Assembly (NCBI GenBank): GCA_023375785.1
Contig: SZWC01025341.1
Coordinates: forward strand, 1-22,044
Origin: Penium margaritaceum
Lineage: Eukaryota > Streptophyta > Zygnematophyceae > Desmidiales > Peniaceae
Direction: 5' to 3'
Length of the DNA: 22,044 nt
Shown: piece by piece, positions 1-10,413 of the stretch
Layout: the number at the start of each line of letters is the position of its first letter
How positions within the stretch are numbered: position 1 is the stretch's first letter
Translations under genes and position numbers: made by a program
The notes under the pieces: model-generated
What the model saw: only the letters and a program-made list of their open reading frames with translations
Database searches by the model: none
What the model was told of the DNA's origin: nothing

Positions 1-140
<140 letters not shown>

Positions 141-546
141 TGTAACAAAATGGGAAAGTATAGGGGTACGTGAGTAAATTGAAGCCCTCCGAACGGAATG
201 GTTGGCCTCGACGGCTCAACCAGCGAGTAATATCCCACGGGGTGGGTTGCCTGAGCGCGACCACCGACCAATGTTTCGTCATAGGGCAGGATGCTGTAGG
301 ATATTTTCTTGTTATGCTGATGTCATCAGATGGACTTCGACGGTCCATCCTCTTCCACTACAGCTAACTACTAACCAATCAGCGAAGGGGGAAATCTTGA
401 CCTGGCAGATATTTATGTTTGGGATAATACCCGACTTACTGAGATTACCTGTTTGGGTGTGTAAAACACCCCGGTGGTATTTCTTCGTCGGTTCTACCCA
501 AGCGGTAGAGACATATTTTGTACTACGACTTGGTCGCCGTGTTACA
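141..546 (-). mobile_element. LTR of a minus-strand retrotransposon
   Basis: Read on the minus strand this 406-bp block starts TGTAACA (at 546) and ends TGTTACA (at 141). These are perfect 7-bp inverted ends with the canonical TG...CA. A purine tract abuts the TG end, so this is the 3' LTR of an element whose internal part extends towards higher coordinates. The TGTAACA ends and the purine tract are common in plant Ty3/gypsy elements, but no coding domain confirms the superfamily. No second copy of this LTR was found in the window. Short open frames inside it, up to 119 aa, are treated as chance. Confidence 0.7.
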
Positions 547-555
547 TTCCTCCCC
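547..555 (-). other. Polypurine tract next to the minus-strand LTR
   Basis: On the minus strand GGGGAGGAA is followed immediately by the LTR start TGTAACA. This is the expected position of the plus-strand DNA synthesis primer of an LTR retrotransposon. It supports reading 141-546 as a 3' LTR rather than a solo LTR. Confidence 0.65.
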
Positions 556-3500
556 ATTTAGCTACAAACTGTCCTCGGTTTGCAAAGGAAAGAGGTTCAC
601 TCGACAATCCAAGTACGTAAGGAGAGTACAAAGAGCAAGTGAAACGTCAACATGATGCTTGTATCTACAAAAAGTTGTACAAGACATGTTAAGCCAGCAC
701 ATGGTATTTTCCAGTGCATGTATTCATGTTACATGCTCATCTGTCCTTGTGATACAAGAATGTGTCAGGTTCAAACCGAAGCATGACATTCCATCACGAG
801 GACCCACAAGAGGGTCCATGCACATGTGGCTTTGATGCTTAAAGGCTCAACAAAGCTTCGTGAATCACTTTTGGTGAGACATCTCTCATCTTCTGTTGAC
901 ATAGCAACATCTCCCATGCTTGAGCATGGGTTTTTCATGCTAGATATCAAAGAGAAATCTATGAGATGGAAAATGATTTTCCTGGTGGACTTTGGGTGTC
1001 CAGCCTCGGGATTGCAGCGGCACGTCCTCCCCCTTTTGCTGAGGAGCGTCCTCGCGACAAGTGCCCGGGAAAATACTTGTCGGGCTGCAATAACATGCCA
1101 CCGTTTTCGAAGGAAAATTCTCTTCGTGGGGCTTACGCCAGGGTGGTACCCCCGGGGGCGTGATCAAGCAAACTCAATCTTATCCTCCATAAGGGTTTCA
1201 AGTAAGGAAATCAGAGGGAAGTTTTGCATGTGGTCAGGTCCACATGTGGCTACCATAGCCGGTTCAGTTGGGTTGGCTGAATAACCATTCCCGATGGAGC
1301 TCTTAGCTCAAAACCTGACATGGTGGCCAGTGTCAACGCCATGAAACAAGTGTAAACATGTCATGTGATGATGCTTACGGACCAACTGAACATTGAAGAC
1401 CACATGGTCTTGCATTGTATGGGACAGTGCCAAGTGTGTCCGATACATGACATTGTCACAGCATAGGTCTCCCAGCACACGCGTCTACCATAGTGTGATG
1501 ACGGATGAGACTGTCATTTGGTAACACAGAGATCTAGAAGGAAGGCACCTGAAGCCTGCCATCTCCGCACTCAACGCACAAGTGGGTACCATCGGATGCC
1601 GTGTGGTCCAAGACTTTCCACCGTGTGGAAATAATCCCGGGTAGTGTGATGTGCTTGGACATACAACCCATCCTCTTAGACCAGAAGAGTGTTCATTGTG
1701 CATTGCAAAGGTGCCAAGTGCCCAGTCTTGAATAACGCAGTGGGTGAGACCCAAAAATCTGACGTTAAGACTGTTGGAAGAGATGGGCAACAAAATACCA
1801 CATGAATTTGTGTAGTTGTGCTTTTCACAGGTATTTTTGAATCACCCGAACACATCAGTAGCATGACTGAAGGTGTGGAATGGGTTATTCTCGTGGAAGT
1901 TGGGAGCTTCAAGTGTGATCACTCAAGGAAGGTGATCAAACTCGGATTACACAAGCAATGTCATCCAACTTGAACTTTTTCTTGCATCCCATACTTGTTG
2001 GGGTGCAAAAGAAGTTGGCATGTTGTGTTCCATAGTATGGTTTGTGCCTTGCGTGCACAATACTAAGGTATGTCCATAGTACGTGTCGATCCTTAAAGGA
2101 GTACGTAAACATCCAAGGATGCCCTGTGCTTCCTGAAACATCTAGGAGATGTCCAAAGAGCAGCATCGAAAAGCATTGGTACAAAAGTTCACTTCTCCAA
2201 TGTGTGGACCATTGACCATTTCCCATTGCCTTAGAAGGCTACATCGGGTGCTTTTAGTCACTCTCGTGGTCTGCAACCAACTGTGAACACCAGAGTGTCT
2301 TATGGGTAAACCATGTCACCCTGAGTTTGACAAAATATCGTCATCCAATGGATATCTCATTGGGTTGTATAGCATGATGTTGTTATCTGACCACAAAACC
2401 ATGCTTATCTTATCACATTACGACCTTGTTCCAGTGCGTAAAGCAGGTATTGTACCCATCATTGATGAGTGAACAAGGGCGTCATGTATATCCCAATGGA
2501 ATTCAAATAGTGCTCTATAGATGAGCAACTGCCGGACTAGATCAATAAGGAATCCAGTAGTGCACATTTGGGTAAAGTGAATGTCATCAGGATAATGACT
2601 CAAGTTCTCGTATTGTGCATGATAGAATGAGGGGCTATGAGTGGTTTCAAATTTACAGCTATACTAGCTCAAAAGCCAGCTGTAATGATTTAGATGCTGG
2701 GTAGATGGCACCGTCGTAGAGGTGTCATCCAAAATATTATGCAGTTGGTTGGATCATGCTAGATTTTGACCTTGTTACGTGTATGGCGGGCATGAACATC
2801 CTTGATACACTTCGAGTACTGACACACGGGCATGATGGTGAGTATCCTCGATAGTAGCACACTTGCACATTGTCTTCCCGAGCCCTAGCTGTAGCATAGG
2901 AGATCGAGGATCACGAAGTACGTAATACGCGGAGTGTTGCTCTTCATGATTCATCCAACATCAATCTTTATGGCAGGGAGGCATGTGTCACAGTGTGAGT
3001 ACAGACCCCCTTGCCGCTTCGTAACCATGATGTCTCCATGCTTACGAACATGGTTGAGATTTGACCATGTTGGCTAGCATAGTCCAATGTGGACTGCATC
3101 ATGGTAAGATAAACCCTCACAGTGGAGACAAGGTGGAAGCTTTCCTCTTTGCATCGTACATTGTGTATATGGCCATGAAGAAATTCCATGACACATTCAA
3201 CAATGTCCCTCATCCATGTGTTGGCATGGACCAAGCAAAGTGAGAACATGGGGATAAAACCATGCCTCCTTGTGCTATATAATACCTTGCTCTAACTGAG
3301 CATGCTAAGGTGTTAGGACTCCTAAAGAGCATGTTGGTTAAAGCATTCAACATTAGCTTGCCCATTTGGTTTTGTGCCAAATCGGTGTTAGAAGATGATG
3401 CCTTCTTGGATAGAAGTTTGCATCCATCTTAAACACAGGATTGGCGATCAGCCAAGGTACATGCCAGGTATTGGATGCCACGGAAAAGTGAGTTGACGTA

Positions 3501-4764
3501 TCGTCAAGTAAGTTATATGACCAGGAGTTTCACCACAGGTGTGGCTGACCTGTAACATGTCCCGAGTACGTTGTGTACTCTGTACATGTGGTCCAGGAGA
3601 TAGAGAGATGAACTATGTTCATGACCTGAACTGTGTCAATTCATGATATGCCTTCAAGCATGAAGGCTACCGATTGCATGTGTCACGTATCACGAGCTTA
3701 GAGCCTCATGGGCTTTATCGTGGCTGACATGCATTCCGGCTCATTGCTTTGCCATTACTGACATGCGTTTGAGCATTGTCGTTCATCATATTGCAATTCA
3801 TGGTTTGACACTTGTAGCTCTGTCTATGATAAGATGCGACTCAGACACGCCTGTTGAGGTCGCTTTGATGTTGTACAGCATGCATTATGAGCCTGTGCCT
3901 CAGCACATATGCTTCACGTAACTGAAGCATGGACTTTGACGTACGTCAAGGATGCTTGGTGCATGAGTCAATCATTAAAATTGATGTGCAAGACACCATG
4001 GCTAGGTGGATGGTATTGCAAAGAATCAACACCTTCATGAGTACATTCAGAATCTCCATGTTTGAGACGTGTCTAGGGTGTAAATACTGCCCCTGACATG
4101 GTACCCAATGGCGTTACCCACATTGTCCAGAGGATTGACCGTCTGGATACCGTGGTGTGGCTTGCACTGTATGAGGCACGCTACGCCAGATTTACGTCCT
4201 GGATTGATTGTGATCCGTTGGCCATAACCTGTTTATACACAAGATTCTTAGCCATTGGAAGTTCTGGCTAACTCTGCTGGCAGCACCACCATTATCTGGT
4301 GGATTGTGCAAAAGGTAAAGCGTTTTCCGCCTCAGTATGATCCCTTTTTTCCCCTTTTGCGCATAGAACATATGGCGTGAGCAGTTCAAGTCAGCGTTGA
4401 GGTACCAAAGTTTTCTCTCATAACTGTTGATCTTGTATCCACTCTCAATCACTAGTCAATGACCAAAGAGTGCGAGGGCGGGAACGATGAGGAACAACGC
4501 ATGCCGTTGAGTTGAGCTTCTAGTAGAACATGCTATTGCTGTGTATTTTGGCATGGCGTATGTAACTGTTGAGCTACTCAGCATGTTTCATGCAGGTGCC
4601 GGACAACCCAATACGGCTCAGGTTGTTGTTGGACAAGCCAAAAGGATCATATCCAGAATGGGCAGGCTATCATGCTTCACACCATGATAGGTCAATGCGG
4701 CATACCTCGGTCAAAGCTGGATGATCCGTCAATATGCCTGGGATAGAAGAGGTGGGCTTCACGC
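556..4764. other. Degenerate sequence without a recognisable gene, possibly a decayed element interior
   Basis: About 4.2 kb with no credible gene. The open frames are short (at most 152 aa), lie on both strands and show no domain I recognise. Much of it is rich in CATG, TG and CA with few CpG dinucleotides, the pattern left when methylated cytosines deaminate. A CpG-richer patch lies near 1000-1160. Because the purine tract at 547-555 points this way, the left part is probably the interior of the minus-strand LTR element, with its coding capacity gone. No primer-binding site or second LTR was seen, so its right boundary is not defined. Confidence 0.5.
2968..3249 (-). pseudogene. Possible decayed coding segment, unknown family
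   Basis: A 93-codon minus-strand open stretch. The same frame stays protein-like for about 130 nt further upstream (towards 3380) with several stops, including HRFGTKPNGQANVECFNQ. It contains WMRDIVECVMEFLHGHIHNV. I do not recognise a family. It lies in the presumed interior of the minus-strand LTR element and could be a remnant of its polyprotein, but GKPNGQ-like strings are too short to call integrase. It could equally be a chance frame. Confidence 0.2.
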
Positions 4765-6745
4765 GCCCTCGTGCACTACTGGCCTGCTACCAATAGGGTC
4801 TCTTCTGTTGGCGTGCTGCCAATGATGCATGTACTGGGTTGGAGCCAGACAAGCATTCCTGCGTGGCCTACAGCCAGAAAGACATCCCTACTAGTTGGTG
4901 ACCAGCGGGGGGGCAAATGCACCCTCGAGGGTTTAACATTGGTGCATACTAGTTTTAGTCTAGCGTAGTTTTGCCATGGTTGGCCATGTCGTAAGGACTA
5001 GCATGGCTTCTGTCATTGCTGACATCACCCATAAGGCATGTTCTACACCTTGGAGTACGGCCATAGCTCTTTGCACTGCTAGCATCACCTATGGGGTATA
5101 CGCCCCTGGTGGCAACCCGAGTAGGGACTCTACCGCACTACAGTATCAGGAAGGCATCTACCATTATGGGTGGTACCAACAAGGCTTCTCCTCCTGGCGC
5201 CAGCGGAGTCTCCGCCACTGCTGGCAGCGTCAGCGAGGTGTGTGCCATTGCTAGTGCTGCAAGCAGAGCCTCATCGCTTATGGCAATGTCAGTAGGGTGT
5301 GTACACATTCTGGCAAATCCAGTAGAGCCCATCGTCGCTACTGGCGGTGCCAGCAGGGCCCAGTCACCACTGGCGACTCCAGCACGGCGTATGTCACTAC
5401 TTGGCGGTACCAGCAGGGCCCAACCAATACTGGCCGCACCAGCAGGGCGTATGCCATTGCTGGCAAAGCCAAGAGGACGTGTGCCGCTGTTGCTAAGACT
5501 AGCAGAGCCTCTGCCACTACTGGTGACGTCAACAGGGTGTTTTCCACTGCAGGCAAGGCCAGCAAAGCCCCTATTGCTGCAGGAAACTCCACTACTGGTA
5601 GCGCCAAGGGGCACTTGCCACTGTTGGCAGTGCAGGCAGGGCACATGTCACTGCTTGTAATGCCAGCAGCGCACCTGTCGTTGGCATTGGCAGCGCAGGT
5701 GCTACAATTGCTGGTAGCGCCAACAAGGCACCTGTTGCTACTGACAGAGCTTGCACAGGTCCTACCATTGCTAGCAGCACCAGTAGGGCACCTGCCACTG
5801 CTGGTAGTGCTAGCCCAAGTCCTGCCACTACTGCAGCATCAGCAGAGCACTTGCTGCTACTAGCTGTGCTACGTAGGTCCTGTCGCTGCTGGTAGCGGCA
5901 GCAGAACACCTGCCACTGCTGGTAGCTCCAGCGCGGGTTCTGCCCTTACTGGCAGTGTCAGAATGGAACCTATTGCTGCTGGCGGCGCCAGCGTAGGTCC
6001 ACGGCTACTGGTCTTGCCTAGCAAGGCGTTTGCTACTGCTGGCATAGCCAGCGCGGCTCCTGCCACTTCTAGCTTGGCCAGAAGGTCGCCTGCCGTTGCT
6101 GTCATAGCCAGTGCAACTTCAGCCACTGCTGGCCTTGCCAGCAAGGCGTTTGCCACTACTGGCATTGCCAGCACAACTTCTCTCATTGTTGTCCTTGCCA
6201 AAAAGGCGTACGATGCTGGCATAGCCGGCGCGGCTCCTACAGTTACTGTTCATGCCAACAGGTCATCCGCCATTGATGGTGGAACCAGCAGGCTTTGCTG
6301 CTTGCCTCACCAGCAGCGCTTCTACCGCTGCTGGTGCTTCCGGCAGGGCTCTCGTCGCTGCTGGCAATGCAAGCAGGGCGTCAGCCGCTGCTGGTGGTGC
6401 TAGTAGGGCTTGCGCCGTTGCTGGAAACTCTAGTAGGGTGTCAGCCGCTGCTGGCGATGCCAGCAGGGCTCGCACCGCTGCTAGCAACGCCAGCAGGACA
6501 TCAGCCGCTGCTGGCAACGCCAGCAGAGCGTCAGCCGCTGCTGGCGGTGCGAGCAAGGCTCCCGCCGTTGCTGGCAACGCCAGTAGGGCGTCAGTCGTTG
6601 CTGGCAGTGCCAGCGGGGCTCGCGCCACTGCTAGCAACGCCAGTAGGGCGTTAGCCGCTGCTGGCGGTGCCAGCAGGGCTCCCGCCGCTGCTGGCAACAC
6701 CAGCAGGGTGTCAGCCACTGCTGGCGATGGTAGCGGGATGAGGCT
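4765..6745. repeat. 30-bp minisatellite, about 66 units, graded divergence
   Basis: About 2 kb of tandem 30-bp units. In the most uniform part (6360-6740) the unit is CTGGCAACGCCAGC, then AGGGCGTCAGCCGCTG, and alternate units carry CTCGCGCC or CTCCCGCC in place of GTCAGCC, giving a 60-bp higher-order pair. Each unit holds the dyad GCTGGC-NNN-GCCAGC. Units grow more diverged to the left: 5340-5540 still aligns by eye, 4990-5240 is weak and 4765-4930 marginal. Because 30 is divisible by 3, long frames open on both strands (for example 6252-6794 plus, an ASRASAAAGN-like peptide, and 6263-6787 minus). Frame changes at about 5450 and 5600 argue against one conserved plus-strand protein. The right end runs directly into a Copia GAG-pre-integrase domain on the minus strand. 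Confidence 0.93.
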
Positions 6746-6860
6746 CAAAACACGGCAAGCAAAACAGATGGTCATAGTGCTTTCCATGCATTAGAACACG
6801 ACCAGTGGTACGGTGTTACACAAATGCAATGTCCCGGCTAGAAGAGAATTCCATGCCTTA
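6746..6860 (-). pseudogene. GAG-pre-integrase domain of a Copia polyprotein, broken
   Basis: The minus-strand frame shared with the protease reads RDIAFV, stop, HRTTGRVLMHGKHYDHLFCL. This matches the Copia GAG-pre-integrase pattern in which a Q-D/H precedes TGR, followed by a GLYxL-like end (here HLFCL). The TAA at 6816-6818 sits where the family usually has Gln, so a CAA-to-TAA change is likely. A second stop lies at 6858-6860, just after LLSFTTLDD. The domain ends FEPHPATIASSG and passes without a break into the 30-bp repeat. The integrase zinc finger and catalytic core that should follow are absent. Confidence 0.8.
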
Positions 6861-7337
6861 GTCATCGAGAGTCGTAAAAGAAAGAAGACCCAGCTCAAGA
6901 GAGAACACGAACAGCACGTCAGCCAAGAAGAGCTTCCCTCCAGGACCAACAAAGCAAACAACCCCAATACCCTGCACAGGCAGGAGCTGGCCACAACCAG
7001 TGCGCACAAACTGAACAGAGCCAACTAGACCCAGTGAGACGAACGAGGAATGACAGGAGGTCATGTGGTGGGTGGCTCCTGAGTCGAGGATCCAGAAGCC
7101 ACCCGACACACGAATAGACGCTGGATCACGGGTGACAACATCAATGGCAGAGCGTGGAGGAAGGAACTGGCCACAGGCAACAAGGGAATAGGACAAGCTG
7201 TAAGACTGCTAGTGCTCAATCCAGGGGACATCAACTGGAGAACATCCCTGAACATGAACTAACGATGGACTTAAAAAAATATCATCGACAGCACACGCAA
7301 GTGTCCCCTCAACCAAACACACACTCTCACCTCCCTA
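6861..7337 (-). pseudogene. Copia aspartic protease region of pol, broken
   Basis: The minus-strand frame contains WILDSGATHHMT, with the catalytic Asp codon at 7083-7085. This is the hallmark D-S/T-G-A active site of Ty1/copia proteases. After the active site come GKLFLADVLFVFSLELGLLS and then a short tail, which matches the usual L.DVLYVP....NLLS segment that precedes GAG-pre-integrase. The protease would cleave the Gag-Pol polyprotein inside the virus-like particle. In-frame stops lie at 7335-7337 (TAG) and 7209-7211 (TAG); otherwise the frame is open from about 7532 to 6861. The copy is inactive. RT, RNase H and integrase are not present in the window. Confidence 0.88.
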
Positions 7338-7723
7338 ATCATGGAGGTGTCGTTGGTGAACAGCATAAAAGAGGGCAGCATACAGCTGGCGATCATTGTC
7401 ATGCGGACCAGGGGTGATGACGACGCCTGAAGAGGGGCACGAAGAAATGTAGGTGGACAATGCCCCAAATGGAGGAGAGTAGGACCCGGAAGGTGGCCCA
7501 TTGTAGATTGGGCCACCAAATCCTGGAGCCATCTCCAGGGATCAGGTGGCGTTGGTGAAGCCATGGTGATGATGTAGGTGGCAGCAGATGCAGAGAAAGA
7601 TGAAGTACGGCTCGAGGATCCAGCGGAGGTTGAGGTGCCAGAAGCACCATCATTACCACCAGAGGAGCGGGTCTAGTGTGCACGAATGGCAGACACAAGG
7701 CAGGCATCGTCAGGTGGTGCACG
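7338..7723 (-). pseudogene. Linker between Gag knuckle and protease, frameshifted
   Basis: Between the CCHC knuckle and the protease the minus strand encodes Pro/Gly/Ser-rich sequence (for example GFGGPIYNGPPSGSYSPPFG at about 7530-7465). The protease frame and the knuckle frame differ, so a frameshift lies somewhere around 7530. No catalytic motif is present. In Copia polyproteins this interval is a low-complexity linker, and the composition here fits that. Confidence 0.5.
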
Positions 7724-7765
7724 ACACGTGGACGTGGCATGGCTAGGGGTGCCACAGTTCCATCA
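7724..7765 (-). pseudogene. CCHC zinc knuckle of Gag, first Cys lost
   Basis: The minus-strand peptide after the stop is WNCGTPSHATSTC, the C-x2-C-x4-H-x4-C spacing of a retroviral-type zinc knuckle with its first Cys position replaced by TGA (7763-7765). In Gag this knuckle binds the element RNA during packaging. A Gly-rich basic segment (GGGGGGGHGNGKGRGG) lies just upstream in the same frame (7910-7850), a usual companion of Gag knuckles. With a stop in place of Cys the product would end before the knuckle. Confidence 0.7.
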
Positions 7766-8377
7766 TGTAACAGTGCTCGAGGAGGATGAAGGAGATGTGA
7801 TGCAGTCAAAGCCTTGACCATGCCCCTCCTGTCCACCGTCGTCCATGGTACCACCCCTGCCTTTACCATTACCATGGCCCCCACCCCCACCACCCCCCTG
7901 AGAGTTGCTTGCCTTGTGCCTAAGCAATGAAGTGAACTTTCTAGGAGTAGAAGGTGAGATTGGAAGTGAAGTGAGGTAGATTGGAGTCAAAGTCAGGTTT
8001 GCGTTGTGATCGTGATGCTAGTGCTTTGGCAGCAGCTGCGCTGATAGCGACCGCGAGTGTGAGAAAATCACAAGAGGTAGAGCCAGTAGAGGTGGATGCA
8101 GAACTGGGTGAGGTGGAATAAATAGTAGTAATGCTAGCAGCAATGGAGGCAGAAGGAGTACCACGCAGTGTGGGCTGAAGGCGGTTAAGAACCAAGTTGC
8201 ATGCAGTGCATTGTGCTCACGCTGTAGCCCAGCTTGTACGGTAACATATTGATGCCAATGGCGTGACCCTGCCGAAAACATTTCGGCAGAGTTTCCCTTC
8301 CCCAAATGGGCGTGAGATGAGTGTGGTGGGTGTATCAGGACTCTACTGCAAGGCAACGGACCTTGATTCACAAACAC
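7766..8377 (-). pseudogene. Gag-like C-terminal region, frameshifted
   Basis: Several overlapping minus-strand frames (8377-8018, 8195-7941, 7990-7766) suggest a broken Gag. The 8195-7941 frame is Ser/Thr/Ala-rich and ends close to the Gly-rich knuckle frame. I could not identify a complete capsid (UBN2-type) domain, so assignment rests on position between primer site and knuckle. Stops and frame changes rule out an intact product. Confidence 0.35.
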
Positions 8378-8668
8378 GCCAACACATATTCAGTATAGAA
8401 GGGACAGGGGTAAGACAGGAAGCCAAGCTCACCAGGCCTGATGACATAGCGTGAAGAGAGGAGGGAGAGAAGCTGTTGCGGAGGACGCCACAACTGCGAC
8501 GGTGGCAGACGTGGAGACGATGAGGCAGGCTATCCCAGTCAGTGCGGCGGCTATGAGGGTGGATATGGCATTGTCATGGCAAGCAGCTGAACGTGACGAG
8601 TTGCTGATGATTATGAGGAAAGCAATGACGATGCTTGTGTAGTGGAGGCGTAGATGCAGGTCATAGCA

Positions 8669-9358
8669 CTAGAATGTGTTGTAGTAGCCGCTACTTCTAC
8701 CGATGCTACTAACGATTTTGACTACAGTTGGTGCTAGAGGACCCTGATCAACTGCTGTTGTACTATACGTCTCAATGGCTCTTCCAGCAGTAGAGCTGGC
8801 AGGTGCACATGCAGCAAGTGTTGTTGCAGAAAAAGTAGAAGCAACAGTAGCACTAGAAACAGGCACAACTTGTAAGACAAATAAGATGTCAGGTGAAGGA
8901 GATGCGACAGACTCTGCGGCAGATGTAGCTGGAGAAGTTACATGGCGTAGAGCAGAGGCTGTAGGCATTGTTGTTGCAGCTACTAGTGTTGCTCCTTGAG
9001 GGACAGCACGTCAGCACTACTCAAGGGTCCTATGGACAACAGGTGGGCTTCCCGGAGATTGAAGAGGTTGGTGATCATGCGGTGGTCCCATGGCTGGCAC
9101 GTCCTATGCCGTCAGTGAGTTGTCGGTAGCAGACTGACAGGAGGTTGCGTATACCCTGGCGTCCTCCCGCTCGTCGTGCTTGGTAGGATCGTAGTCCTCA
9201 CTAGGATGATACCCGAGACTGTTGCGGCAAACTCGCGACCACACCTCACGTTCCATCCTCTCCTTGTAGTATGATATCTCATTTTTTAGACGGTCGCGCT
9301 CCCGCACGGCTGTGGGTGAGGCCGGAATGGGTTCCATCTCAGGAGGAGACACCAGCAC
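8669..9358 (-). pseudogene. Gag-like N-terminal reading frame with coiled coil, interrupted
   Basis: One minus-strand frame from 9358 to 8669 is open except for a few stops between 9104 and 8990. The first 84 codons include AVRERDRLKNEISYYKERME, a charged heptad-like helix, then an acidic segment with HPSEDYDPTKHDEREDARV. The second part (8968-8669) is Ser/Thr/Ala/Val-rich. The position after the leader of the minus-strand Copia element suggests the Gag N-terminus, but I recognise no named domain. Confidence 0.4.
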
Positions 9359-9469
9359 ACTGAGTACCAGGCTACCTTGTAAGGCAGCCGCAAAGTAGAG
9401 AGGTGATGGCAGAGTATGCTGCTGTTACTACTCCTGTTGCTGCTGCTGTTGCAATTGCCGTAACCACTG

Positions 9470-10345
9470 TCAACACGTGCACGGGCAGCAGCGGTGAATA
9501 TTGCTGCTATGGCTGACGTGTGCGTGGTCAACAGTGGGAAACAGTACTTTTGTGATAGCAGCTAAGGTTGACAATTGCGAAAGCAGTCGTGAGTGACGCT
9601 GCCGCAACTGCCATGACCACGGCTGTCGTGTGCATAGGCGGCAGCGGAGGACGCTGCTACGGTTGCCACAACCACAGCTGAGATGTTTGCTGGAAATGGT
9701 GGAGACGCTGCTACTGTGACTGGAGCACGGCCAATGCGGACTCAGGTAGCAGTGGTGAACGCTGCTGCTGTTGCCGCACCAACGGCTGAGCGGGCAGCTG
9801 CAAGGAATGCCGCTTTGGTGGCCATAGCATGGCTGATGCGAGCGTGTACATCAATGGATAACGATGCTACTGTTGCCATAGCCACGGCAGAGATTCTACT
9901 GCTATGGGCAGGGAACGGCGGATGCTCAATCGGGTAGTAGTGGTGAACATCGTTGCTGTTGTCGCACGAACGCCTGAGCAAGCAGCTGCGAGAAATGTCG
10001 CAGCGGTGGCTGTAGCACGGCAGATGCGGGCGTATATAGCAGCGGAGAATGCCACTACTGTTGCCGTAACCACAGCAGAGATGCTACTGCGATGGCTGTT
10101 GCTCAGCCGATGGGAACATGGACAGCAGTTGTGAACACAGTAGAGAGTTTCGTATCAACGACTTCAGAGTTCGCAGGCAACAGCAATAAAACATGCTGTG
10201 AAGGTCATACCATGGCCAACATGTGGACGGGCAGTTGTGGTAGACACCGCTGAACTGGCCGCAATAACGACTAATTGTGCACGTGTAGTAGCAATAGACG
10301 TTGCTGCTGTGGCCGAAACCACGGCCGACGTGTGTGAAATGCTTG
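9470..10345. repeat. Degenerate tandem array, unit about 95 bp
   Basis: A core resembling GGCAGCAGCGGTGAAYGCTG followed by CTRCTGTTGCC and a CCACGGC/CAGAG tail recurs at about 9480, 9635, 9745, 9850, 9940, 10035 and 10290, mostly 90-110 bp apart. Neighbouring units alternate between two versions, giving a dimer of about 190 bp. Frames through it encode Ala/Thr/Val-rich peptides on both strands (for example 9742-9981 and 9867-10073 minus). It lies between the primer site and the gag-like frames, so it is an expanded 5' leader of the minus-strand element. Confidence 0.65.
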
Positions 10346-10401
10346 AGCAGGATCACCCGACGAGGCCTCAAGACCGTGGGAGTAAAAGGATGCTTCTTCT
10401 T

Positions 10402-10413
10402 GCTCTGATAACA
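10402..10413 (-). other. Degenerate primer-binding site of the minus-strand Copia element
   Basis: The minus strand reads TGTTATCAGAGC, one base different from the TGGTATCAGAGC site complementary to the 3' end of plant initiator Met-tRNA. It lies exactly between a presumed LTR and an internal leader, in the same orientation as the protease. The substitution would weaken primer pairing. Confidence 0.65.

Noticed and set aside
826..1284. 152-aa plus-strand open frame
   Set aside because: No recognisable domain, overlapping frames on the other strand, and location in decayed repeat sequence. Treated as chance.
3230..3380. Gypsy integrase match (GTKPNGQANV...N)
   Set aside because: The spacing around Gly-Gln does not fit the integrase HPQTDGQ-type motif and no catalytic D,D-35-E context is visible.
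4765..6745. CRISPR-like array with dyad repeats
   Set aside because: Repeats are directly adjacent with no unique spacers, the context is eukaryotic LTR elements, and no cas genes are present.
6252..6794. 180-aa Ala/Ser-rich repeat protein (and the 174-aa minus counterpart)
   Set aside because: Both strands are open because the 30-bp unit lacks stops in several frames. The frame changes along the array and there is no conserved start or terminal domain.
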